A stretch of 9,047 bases of DNA. Source: CAYVBE01 sp964448935. Its GTDB lineage: Bacteria > Planctomycetota > Brocadiia > SM23-32. Position 1 is the stretch's first letter, and every line of letters starts with the position of its first letter. The notes under the pieces were generated by a model that saw nothing but the letters and a program-made list of their open reading frames with translations, searched no databases and was not told the DNA's origin. The translations under genes and the position numbers were made by a program. This document shows, in pieces, positions 1-5,739 of the stretch. The stretch is taken from NCBI GenBank assembly GCA_964448935.1, contig CAYVBE010000172.1, positions 1 through 9,047 of the forward strand. Direction: 5' to 3'.

Positions 1-52
1 CCTCACCAGCATGGCTCTGAACCCCAAAGATCAACTGTTATGGACCACTAGC

Positions 53-1675
53 TCAGTCCCGGAGGACCTTGAGCATGGCGGCCAGCCCGATTATGCCTAC
101 AAAGACATTACCGGCCCACATGGCAGGCACAACGGGCAGGACGGCGGCCTTGGCGGCGATCTGCCCTACGATGAGAAACGGATAGAACACGACGAGCACG
201 ATGGCAAAGCTGATGCCGAACGCCACCATCACGCTGCGGCCGCCGGCTATGATGCCCAGGGGAATGCCCAGCAGTGCGAAGATGACGAGCGAGACGGACT
301 GCGCCAGCCGTTTGTGGATGCGTAGGCGCACGGATATGAGGTCGTCCTGCGCGTCGGCCCGAGCCTTTCTGGCGAGGAGTTCACCGCGCCGGGCGGCCAG
401 TTTGTCCCGATGAGCCTTAAGCTCGGCCGTTTGCGTGTTGATCCGTTCAGCGCGGGCGGTGGACTCCTTCATGGACTGCCTGGCCTGCTCGATTCCGGCC
501 TGCAGCTTTTGGATCTCTTTCTCGTGGCTCTCGATCTGCGCGCGGCGTTCCTGAAGCTCCTTGTCGTATTCGGCCCAGCGGTCGTAGTCGGTGTGGTCCA
601 TTCCTCCGGACTCCCCCGTTCCCATCTGGCTGAGTCTTTCCACCAGTTCGCGCCTTCGCTCCTCCAGGCTTTCCTGCTCCCGCCGCAGCGTTTCTATCCT
701 TTCCTCATGGTGTTTGATGGTCTCCACGCTGCTCTGCACCTCGGCGACGGCGTGCTCTCGATAGTCCTCCTGGTTCTGCTCGATATGGGCGTTCAGGTTC
801 TTGATCTCGGCTTCGAGCACCCACAGCTCTTTGCGCGTTTCGTCTATGATCGCGTTCGGGCGGTCAAACTGCTCCTGCTGCGCCACCTGCTTCTCGAGCT
901 GGTTCAGGCGTGCAAGGAGCTTCAGCGTGGGCAGGTGCTTTTCGTCCGTCATAATGTCGCTTTTGCCGGGAGCCACCGAGACGCGGAGTGTCATCCGCTC
1001 GGAGGTGCCCGGTTCGCCTTTGGCGTAATCGCTGGGGCCGAAGTGGTAGAGGGACGCATCCTCCATCTGGAAGAACACCTCCCCCGGCTTGTCCGGCTCA
1101 GTGCGGATGACGCACGACTGCGCGGTCGCGATGCGGCGGGGCTGCCGGTCCGGTATCTCCAGGACCAGCAGGTCGCGCAGTCTGCCTTTGGAGAAGTCGT
1201 CATACATGATAAAGGCCGGGCCGAATTTGAACTGGCGCCGAGCGCTGAGGGCCGCTTTGTCCAGCAGTATCTGCTTGAGCGCCTCGTATTTGAACGTCTC
1301 GATGGCGGCACGGCACCGCGGGACCAGCTCGAACTGGAAGGCCGTTGCCAGCCCGCCCAGCAGCACGGCGAACACCAGCACGGGGTAGATGATGCGGAAT
1401 GTGTGAACGCCCGCCGCCCGCACCGCCACCAGCTCGTTGTCCGCCGAGAGCCGCCCGAATGCCATGATGGCCGCGGTGAGGAAGGCCGACGGCAGCACAA
1501 TGGGCACGCAGTAGCCCAGCAGAGGAGGGAGCAGCCTGTGCAGCCGAACCACGTCCAGGCCCTCGTGGAGCAACTGCATGCAAAAACCCACCACCATGAT
1601 GAGAACCAGCGCAAAAAACGCCGGGATGAGGGCCTTGCACGTCTCCGCGAGCACGTATGTCTGTAGTCTCTTCAT
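53..1675 (-). CDS. LptF/LptG-family (YjgP/YjgQ) permease with large coiled-coil insertion
   Basis: 540-residue inner-membrane protein of the LptF/LptG family, the membrane subunits that with the LptB ATPase move lipopolysaccharide from the inner membrane onto the periplasmic bridge. The N-terminus shows the family pattern: a short basic start (MKRLQTYVLAE), a membrane segment at about 15-35, a second at about 50-75 followed by the conserved region with GRLSADNELVAVRAAG (74-89), and a third at about 95-115. The soluble beta-rich domain follows at about 140-245. The C-terminus (about 453-540) has the typical HKRLAQSVSLVIFALLGIPLG motif and further membrane segments. Family members are usually about 350-400 residues. 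The excess is a charged heptad-rich region at about 255-445, placed just before the fourth membrane segment. LptF and LptG cannot be told apart here. The ATG at 1675 has only an AGG immediately before it, so the Shine-Dalgarno is poor. The gene is divergent from the phosphoesterase gene. Family assignment is firm; the role of the insertion is unknown. Confidence 0.9.
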   Translation of the reverse strand: MKRLQTYVLAETCKALIPAFFALVLIMVVGFCMQLLHEGLDVVRLHRLLPPLLGYCVPIVLPSAFLTAAIMAFGRLSADNELVAVRAAGVHTFRIIYPVLVFAVLLGGLATAFQFELVPRCRAAIETFKYEALKQILLDKAALSARRQFKFGPAFIMYDDFSKGRLRDLLVLEIPDRQPRRIATAQSCVIRTEPDKPGEVFFQMEDASLYHFGPSDYAKGEPGTSERMTLRVSVAPGKSDIMTDEKHLPTLKLLARLNQLEKQVAQQEQFDRPNAIIDETRKELWVLEAEIKNLNAHIEQNQEDYREHAVAEVQSSVETIKHHEERIETLRREQESLEERRRELVERLSQMGTGESGGMDHTDYDRWAEYDKELQERRAQIESHEKEIQKLQAGIEQARQSMKESTARAERINTQTAELKAHRDKLAARRGELLARKARADAQDDLISVRLRIHKRLAQSVSLVIFALLGIPLGIIAGGRSVMVAFGISFAIVLVVFYPFLIVGQIAAKAAVLPVVPAMWAGNVFVGIIGLAAMLKVLRD

Positions 1676-1689
1676 ACCTGGGAGCAGCT

Positions 1690-1719
1690 ATTCTAATCCA
1701 ACGGCCGTCGGGCGAACAA
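1690..1719 (-). promoter_or_regulatory. Weak candidate sigma-70 promoter for the LptF/G-like gene
   Basis: Read on the minus strand, TTGTTC (1719-1714) and TAGAAT (1695-1690) are separated by 18 bp. The -10 matches the consensus at 5 of 6 positions, the -35 at only 3 of 6. The -10 lies so close to the ATG at 1675 that the leader would be about 8 nt, which fits the lack of a good ribosome binding site and would make the mRNA nearly leaderless. Supported by base matches only. Confidence 0.25.
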
Positions 1720-1732
1720 GGTTCGGGGTGAG

Positions 1733-1746
1733 CGCCGCCGGCGGCG
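1733..1746. repeat. 14-bp perfect GC-only palindrome in divergent promoter region
   Basis: CGCCGCCGGCGGCG is a perfect inverted repeat with no loop. It sits in the 204-bp region between the two divergent start codons, between the two candidate -35 boxes. It could be an operator serving both genes or a chance product of high GC content. No regulator gene lies next to it. Confidence 0.3.
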
Positions 1747-1754
1747 GCCGCAGC

Positions 1755-1783
1755 TTGCACCGCGGTGGGCGGAATGGGATAAT
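1755..1783 (+). promoter_or_regulatory. Candidate sigma-70 promoter for the phosphoesterase-rnfB block
   Basis: TTGCAC (1755-1760) and GATAAT (1778-1783) are spaced by 17 bp. The -10 matches TATAAT at 5 of 6 positions; the -35 keeps only the TTG. Transcription would start near 1790, giving a leader of about 90 nt that contains the inverted repeat at 1844-1858. Moderate to weak support. Confidence 0.35.
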
Positions 1784-1843
1784 GGATAAATCATGGTTCT
1801 GTGAAACCCACTTTGCCTGTGCGGGCTGCTCGGGAACGCCCCG

Positions 1844-1858
1844 GTTTTTCGCAAAAAC
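1844..1858. repeat. Short perfect inverted repeat in the leader of the phosphoesterase gene
   Basis: GTTTTT and AAAAAC form 6-bp arms around a CGC loop, 21 bp before the ATG at 1880. The stem is A/T rich in otherwise GC-rich DNA. It is an operator-like or weak hairpin candidate with no further support. Confidence 0.25.
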
Positions 1859-1879
1859 GTTTGAGAATAGGCACGCGCT

Positions 1880-2635
1880 ATGAAGCGGGCGCTGATATCG
1901 GATATACACGGTAACCTGGAAGCACTGGAGGCCGTGCTGCGGGAAATCCGCAACCAGGGCGTGGACGAGATCTGGTGCATCGGCGACATCGTCGGCTACG
2001 GGCCGGAACCCGCCGCCTGCACCGATCTGGTCAGAAGAAACTGCTCCCTGGTGCTGATGGGCAACCACGACTGGGCCGTGCTCAACAGTCCCGTGGGGTT
2101 CAATACGCTGGCCACGGCGATGATCTACAAGACCAAGGAGTGGATGCGCATCACCGACGAGTCCACCGACGAGGACAAGGAGCGGTGGAACTTCCTGTCC
2201 CAGCTTCCCCTCAGCGCCGAGTCCGACGGCACGTTCCTGGTCCATGCCTCGCCGCGCTACGAACTGAGCGAATACATTCTGCCCAGCGACGTGTCCCACG
2301 AGCCGGAGAAGTTCGAGGATATATTCTCCATGATTGACCGCCTTTGCGTGGTGGGTCACTCGCACGTGCCCTGCTCGATCACCGAAGACCTGGAGCTGAC
2401 GCTGATCCGGCAGGACAGCTACACCATCGAGCTGGACGAGAGGCAGAGGATCATCAACATCGGTTCGGTGGGGCAGCCGCGCGACGGCGACAAGCGCGCC
2501 TGTTTCGCCACACTGCAGGACGGCGTCGTGCGTTACACACGCGTGCCGTACGATTACCGCCGCACGATGGAGAAGATACAGAAGCTGGGCGACGAGTTCC
2601 AGATGCTCGGCTACAGGTTAGGCCTCGGGCGTTGA
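1880..2635 (+). CDS. Calcineurin-like metallophosphoesterase (YfcE/MJ0936-type phosphodiesterase family)
   Basis: 251-residue cytosolic enzyme expected to hydrolyse phosphomono- or phosphodiesters with a two-metal centre. All family motifs are present in order: D-x-H in SDIHGN (D8, H10), GDIVGYGPEP (D36), GNHDWA (N62, H63), a metal-ligand His in VHASP (H122), and GHSH (H160, H162). These are followed by NIGSVGQPRDGD (193-204), typical of the compact bacterial and archaeal subfamily. The whole protein is the catalytic fold, with no signal peptide. The ATG at 1880 has a weak AGG 8 nt upstream and follows an in-leader inverted repeat. It is the first gene of the co-directional block, and rnfB begins 37 bp after its stop. 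The natural substrate cannot be read from sequence. Nothing obvious ties it to the redox genes beyond position, so it may simply share the transcript. Confidence 0.92.
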   Translation: MKRALISDIHGNLEALEAVLREIRNQGVDEIWCIGDIVGYGPEPAACTDLVRRNCSLVLMGNHDWAVLNSPVGFNTLATAMIYKTKEWMRITDESTDEDKERWNFLSQLPLSAESDGTFLVHASPRYELSEYILPSDVSHEPEKFEDIFSMIDRLCVVGHSHVPCSITEDLELTLIRQDSYTIELDERQRIINIGSVGQPRDGDKRACFATLQDGVVRYTRVPYDYRRTMEKIQKLGDEFQMLGYRLGLGR

Positions 2636-2643
2636 CGGCCGCC

Positions 2644-2655
2644 TCCGGCGCCGGA
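2644..2655. repeat. 12-bp palindrome between phosphoesterase and rnfB
   Basis: TCCGGCGCCGGA is a perfect palindrome in the 37-bp gap between the phosphoesterase stop and the rnfB start, followed by a pyrimidine-rich stretch. It is not a convincing terminator, since there is no uninterrupted T-run. It may be a chance feature of GC-rich DNA. Confidence 0.2.
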
Positions 2656-2672
2656 TTCCTTTCGGTTCTTTC

Positions 2673-3536
2673 ATGGCAGGCTCGGCAACCATGTTCGACA
2701 TGTCCCCCGTCATGACCGCCGCCGTTTCCATGGCGGTGCTTGGAGTGCTGTTCGGCATCGGCCTTGTGCTGGCGGCCGTGGCCTTCCGCACCGACGAGGA
2801 CCCGCGCCAGGAGCAGGTCCTGCAGGCCCTGCCCGGCATCAACTGCGGTGCCTGTGGCTATGCCGGCTGCCGCGGCTACGCGGAGGCCGTCTGCGGGGGC
2901 GAAGACGTGAACCTCTGCCTGCCCGGCGGGCAGGACATCGCCCGGCATCTGGCCGACATCATGGGCGTGGAGATCGAGGAGATCGTCCGCAAACGGGCCG
3001 TCGTCCACTGTCAGGGCGGCACGGAACGGTGCCCGGACCGGTTCCAGTACCACGGCGAGGCGGACTGCCGGGCGGCGCACCTGACCTCCGGCGGTCCCAA
3101 GAGTTGCGTCTACGGCTGCCTGGGCTTCGGCTCGTGCGCACAGGCCTGCCCCTTCGACGCCATCACCATGAACGAGCAGCGGCTGCCCGTGGTGGACCCG
3201 GAGAAGTGCACCGCCTGCGGCATCTGCGTCGAAACATGTCCGCGCGACCTGATATCTCTCCTGCCGATGCCCTTCAAGATATACCTGGGCTGCTCTTCGC
3301 ACGACAGGGGCAAGGCGGTCAAAGACATCTGCGAGGTGGGTTGCATTGCCTGCTCGTTGTGCGCGAAGAAGGACCCGCACGAGGCCATTGTAATGAAGGA
3401 CCAGTTGCCTGTGCTGGACCACCAGGAGGCCGACGGTGATTTCAGCGTCGCCGCAGAGGTATGCCCCATGAACTGTTTTGTGATCGAGGGAGAGCCGGCC
3501 CGCGAGGCGACTCCGGCCACTGTTGCAGAGGGGTGA
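2673..3536 (+). CDS. rnfB: RnfB-type iron-sulfur membrane protein (ion-translocating ferredoxin:NAD+ oxidoreductase subunit B family)
   Basis: 287-residue RnfB-family protein. In the Rnf complex, RnfB sits on the cytoplasmic face of the inner membrane and takes electrons from ferredoxin. An N-terminal membrane helix (about 14-38) is followed by the RnfB-specific Fe-S domain with C58-x2-C61-x4-C66 and C82 in CLPGG. Next comes the HCQGG region (112-116). A ferredoxin domain follows, with clusters C145/C149/C155/C159 and C179/C182/C185/C189. The final domain keeps C224-x2-C227-x2-C230 but has D234 where the fourth Cys is expected. It also lacks the next CxxCxxC and retains C264-Pro. It therefore probably holds one cluster instead of two. 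The ATG at 2673 lacks a Shine-Dalgarno; the ATG at 2691 (10 nt after an AGG) is an alternative that leaves the helix intact. No rnfA, C, D, E or G is present in the window. Family call is strong; membership of a full Rnf complex is unproven. Confidence 0.9.
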   Translation: MAGSATMFDMSPVMTAAVSMAVLGVLFGIGLVLAAVAFRTDEDPRQEQVLQALPGINCGACGYAGCRGYAEAVCGGEDVNLCLPGGQDIARHLADIMGVEIEEIVRKRAVVHCQGGTERCPDRFQYHGEADCRAAHLTSGGPKSCVYGCLGFGSCAQACPFDAITMNEQRLPVVDPEKCTACGICVETCPRDLISLLPMPFKIYLGCSSHDRGKAVKDICEVGCIACSLCAKKDPHEAIVMKDQLPVLDHQEADGDFSVAAEVCPMNCFVIEGEPAREATPATVAEG

Positions 3537-3554
3537 GCCTCCGGGGCCACCGTG

Positions 3555-3591
3555 CGGACTCGAGCCCCTGTGACAGCCCCCGTTTAGTCCG
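3555..3591 (+). repeat. Inverted repeat between rnfB and the ferredoxin gene
   Basis: CGGACT (3555-3560) and AGTCCG (3586-3591) are perfect 6-bp arms around a 25-nt loop. They fill the 64-bp gap and end 9 nt before the ferredoxin GTG start. The second arm leads into the GAG of the presumed Shine-Dalgarno, so folding could affect ferredoxin translation. A stem this short with a long loop is weak evidence. Confidence 0.2.
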
Positions 3592-3600
3592 AGAGACGCT

Positions 3601-3771
3601 GTGGCTCATGTGATCGCGGAAGACTGCGTAAGGTGCGGAAGCTGTGTTGACGTCTGCCCGGTCGAGGCTATAGAGCTGGTGGACGACGTGGCCGTGATTG
3701 ACGAAGAGGAGTGCACCGGATGTATGACCTGTGTGGACGAATGCCCCATGGAGGCCATATCGGAGGAATAG
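3601..3771 (+). CDS. Small 2[4Fe-4S] ferredoxin (GTG start)
   Basis: 56-residue ferredoxin beginning GTG-GCT-CAT-GTG, read as MAHVIAEDCVRCGSC. This N-terminus is typical of clostridial-type ferredoxins, and an in-frame stop at 3571 limits upstream alternatives. Two complete motifs are visible: C9-x2-C12-x2-C15-x3-C19-Pro and C38-x2-C41-x2-C44-x3-C48-Pro, each followed by the usual EAI. It should be a soluble cytoplasmic low-potential electron carrier. A GAG about 7 nt upstream is the likely ribosome binding site. It lies 64 bp after rnfB, so it may be an electron donor or acceptor for that protein. Its 3' end overlaps the likely start of the YdjY-like gene. Because the gene is short and starts with GTG, automated callers can easily miss it. 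The identification is very secure; its physiological partner is inferred. Confidence 0.92.
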   Translation: MAHVIAEDCVRCGSCVDVCPVEAIELVDDVAVIDEEECTGCMTCVDECPMEAISEE

Positions 3772-4565
3772 CTGCGCTCCCGGGGCGGTGGCGCGTGTTG
3801 ATCCTCGCTCTGGCCCTGGCCATTCTTGTGCCCCTTGGCGTGGCCGGCGCGGCCGAGTCGGAGGAGCAGAAGGCGCCGCGCATCCGCAAGGTGGGGCCGC
3901 ACAAGTACCAGGTAGGCACCGTTCTGCTGGATTCCGAGAAGAAGACCGTGCGGTGCCGCGGTGAAGTCAACATGAACGAGGGCGGGCCCATCGAACTTTT
4001 GGCCTGCCGGCCCGAGGGCAAGACGCACGAGTCGGTCTTCGTGCTGCACGTCGCGCCGCTGGACCTGCAGCTTGCCCTGCTGCTCCTGGACCTGAATCAC
4101 GGCCGCAACATCGCCTTCAGGTATCACCCCGAAGACCCGGACGGGCAGAAGCCACCGGGGGATGTGCTGCACATCTACGTGGAATGGCAGCCGCCCAGAT
4201 CCGAGGAGGATGAAGGGGAGGAAGGCGCCCCTGAGAGGCGTCGGGCGCGTGCGGAGCAATTCCTGTATCTCGTGCAGAAGGGAAAGCCGCTGGAGGACGC
4301 CGAGTGGGTTTTCCTGGGCAGCCGCCTGCTGCCCGAGGGTTTCGGCGCCAACCTCGAGGGCAGCCTGATAAGCACCTACCACGATCCGCTGGCGATTCTG
4401 GAACTCCAGCACCAGACGGTGCGGGATGACGTTTTTCACGACGCGAACGAGGAACTGTGTCCGCCGGTCGGGACGCCGGTGGAACTGATCATCCAGGTGC
4501 CGCCGAAGAAAGAGGAACCGAAGGAGGGCGAAGAGGATGAAGCGGAAGAAGACGAGGCTGAGTAG
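3741..4565 (+). CDS. Exported YdjY-domain-like protein with acidic tail
   Basis: From ATG 3741 this is 274 residues. An N-terminal signal peptide is likely: basic residues at 16-18, a hydrophobic core at about 19-35, and AGA-AES as a plausible cleavage site near 38. The mature part resembles YdjY-domain proteins, seen in E. coli YdjY and commonly in Planctomycetota. The features I recognise are a DSEKKTVRCRGEV strand pair, GGPIELLACRPEGKTHES (81-98), and the C-terminal half with AEWVFLGS, LEGSLIS, DPLAIL and PPVGTPVEL. An Arg/Glu-rich insertion at about 153-172 interrupts the domain. The last 20 residues are almost all Glu, Asp or Lys. The biochemical function is unknown. The start is uncertain: ATG 3711 is upstream, while GTG 3795 avoids the ferredoxin overlap but loses the basic n-region. 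With ATG 3741 it overlaps the ferredoxin by 31 bp; its 3' end overlaps the toroid gene by 29 bp. CDS is firm; family call is from pattern recognition. Confidence 0.78.
   Translation: MPHGGHIGGIAALPGRWRVLILALALAILVPLGVAGAAESEEQKAPRIRKVGPHKYQVGTVLLDSEKKTVRCRGEVNMNEGGPIELLACRPEGKTHESVFVLHVAPLDLQLALLLLDLNHGRNIAFRYHPEDPDGQKPPGDVLHIYVEWQPPRSEEDEGEEGAPERRRARAEQFLYLVQKGKPLEDAEWVFLGSRLLPEGFGANLEGSLISTYHDPLAILELQHQTVRDDVFHDANEELCPPVGTPVELIIQVPPKKEEPKEGEEDEAEEDEAE
4522..4527 (+). promoter_or_regulatory. Ribosome binding site of the toroid gene
   Basis: AGGAGG lies 9 nt before ATG 4537, inside the acidic-tail codons of the upstream gene. It fixes the downstream start despite the 29-bp overlap and suggests translational coupling. 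Confidence 0.75.
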
Positions 4566-5712
4566 TCTGCCGGCAGCGGTCATGCTGGTGAGTGTGCTGG
4601 TGGCCGGGGCGAGCGGTGCACCGGGTGCGGAGCTGCAGCGGGACACGTCGTTGCTTTTGGAGGGCAAGGCGTCCGTGCGGCGGGGGTTGCGCTTTTTGGC
4701 GGAGCAGCAGAAGGAAAACGGCTCATGGCAGGACCATCCCGCCATAACCGGTCTGGTTGTCACCGCCATGGTGGGCAGTGGGCAGGAGGACTTCGGGCCG
4801 GGCAGCCCGGTTGTGTCCCGCGCGCTGGAGTACATCCGCAGCCACGCCAAACCGGACGGCGGCATATACGACCGCTTCTACGCGTCCTACAGCACCAGCA
4901 TCTGCGCGATGGCCCTCGTGGAGGCCGGGCTGCCGGAAGACCGGGACCTGATCAGCGGGGCCCGCGGTTATCTGTTGGGCGCGCAGGCGGATGAAAGCGA
5001 GGATATAGACCCGGACAACGTCCAGTACGGCGGCTGGGGTTACGAGGCGCACGCATCCGGCGAAGGCATGCATCGGGCGGACATGTCCAACACCCAGTTC
5101 GCGCTGGAAGCGCTGCACATCATGGAGGGCGTGGCGCCGGAGGACGTGCCGGAAGGCGAGGAATCTTCAAGGACCCGCACGGAGTTGGCCTACGGCCGCG
5201 CCGTGGAATTCCTGGAGCGCTGCCAGAACCTGAAGGAATACAACGACCAGGAGTGGGCATCGAACGACGGAGGCTTCGTCTATCGCCCCGGCGAGAGCAA
5301 GGCCGGCAGCACCCCGCAGGGCGGCCTGCGTAGCTACGCCGGCATGACCTACGCCGGGCTGAAAAGCATGATCTACGCGGAACTGGACCACAACGACCCA
5401 CGTGTCCGCGCCGCTTACGACTGGGCCCGGCAGCACTGGACCCTGAAGGAGAACCCCGGATTGGGCCAGCAGGGCCTTTACTACTACTACATGGTGCTCA
5501 CCCGCGCGCTGAACGCCTACGGGGTCGAGATCGTGGTGGACGCCGAAGGTCAGGGGCACGACTGGCGCCGCGAGCTGATAAACCACCTGCTGGAAGTCCA
5601 GAACGCGGACGGTTCCTGGGTCAACAGCAACGGGCGCTGGATGGAGACCATGCCCGAGCTGGTTACCGCTTACGCCGCCCTGGCCATCGAGCAGGCCGCC
5701 GCCGGCTGGTGA
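4537..5712 (+). CDS. Exported prenyltransferase/squalene-oxidase-repeat (alpha/alpha toroid) protein
   Basis: 391 residues with a clear signal peptide: MKRKKTRLSS as basic n-region, hydrophobic core at about 11-24, and small residues near 25-31 for cleavage. The mature protein is a series of helix-turn-helix repeats of the squalene cyclase/prenyltransferase type. Typical repeat pieces are FLAEQQKENGSW (53-64), YIRSHAKPDGGIY (99-111), YGGWGYE (164-170), NDGGFVYRP (243-251) and LLEVQNADGSW (351-361). The usual full repeat content is consistent with one toroid. The DxDD(T) acid motif of class II terpene cyclases is absent, so it is unlikely to be a squalene-hopene cyclase despite how such proteins are often named. 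Export also argues against isoprenoid chemistry on a cytosolic substrate. The start is supported by AGGAGG 9 nt upstream. It is the last gene of the block and is translationally coupled to the YdjY-like gene. A binding or scaffold role in the periplasm is possible but unproven. Confidence 0.88.
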   Translation: MKRKKTRLSSLPAAVMLVSVLVAGASGAPGAELQRDTSLLLEGKASVRRGLRFLAEQQKENGSWQDHPAITGLVVTAMVGSGQEDFGPGSPVVSRALEYIRSHAKPDGGIYDRFYASYSTSICAMALVEAGLPEDRDLISGARGYLLGAQADESEDIDPDNVQYGGWGYEAHASGEGMHRADMSNTQFALEALHIMEGVAPEDVPEGEESSRTRTELAYGRAVEFLERCQNLKEYNDQEWASNDGGFVYRPGESKAGSTPQGGLRSYAGMTYAGLKSMIYAELDHNDPRVRAAYDWARQHWTLKENPGLGQQGLYYYYMVLTRALNAYGVEIVVDAEGQGHDWRRELINHLLEVQNADGSWVNSNGRWMETMPELVTAYAALAIEQAAAGW

Positions 5713-5739
5713 GCCGTTCAGCCCGTAAAAAAGCCGGCG
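5700..5739. repeat. Inverted repeat across the convergent gene ends
   Basis: CGCCGGCT (5700-5707) and AGCCGGCG (5732-5739) are perfect 8-bp arms around a 24-nt loop that contains the toroid gene stop and the PHP gene stop. A nested 5-bp stem CGGCT/AGCCG (5703-5716) is also possible. With only 5 bp between the genes, this may serve as a bidirectional transcription end. The only T-run (on the minus strand) is in the loop and encodes Phe-Phe of the PHP protein, so a classic intrinsic terminator is not shown. Confidence 0.3.

Noticed and set aside
1..13. Possible start of another minus-strand gene (ATG at 13 reading ATG CTG GTG AGG) just after the permease stop
   Set aside because: Only four codons lie in the window and the ribosome binding site is unclear, so a CDS cannot be supported, although a second Lpt-type permease would be a reasonable neighbour.
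410..1666. Long open frame on the plus strand opposite the permease gene
   Set aside because: It is the antisense shadow of a GC-rich gene whose minus-strand protein has clear family motifs. Its own translation is His/Leu/Arg-rich without recognisable domains.
2454..3422. 322-codon open frame on the minus strand opposite rnfB
   Set aside because: The plus-strand frame encodes conserved Fe-S motifs; the antisense product has no recognisable pattern and no ribosome binding site was noted.
3537..3600. The folded-looking gap between rnfB and the ferredoxin as a small RNA or tRNA
   Set aside because: Only a 6-bp stem with a long loop is seen; no cloverleaf, anticodon arm or conserved RNA motif can be recognised.
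3606..4865. 419-codon minus-strand open frame covering the ferredoxin, YdjY-like gene and start of the toroid gene
   Set aside because: It crosses three plus-strand genes with strong evidence, and its translation is low-complexity antisense.
5726..5732. Minus-strand T-run near the end of the PHP gene as an intrinsic terminator tail
   Set aside because: The Ts are Phe-Phe codons before the stop and lie inside the loop of the inverted repeat, not after a stem.
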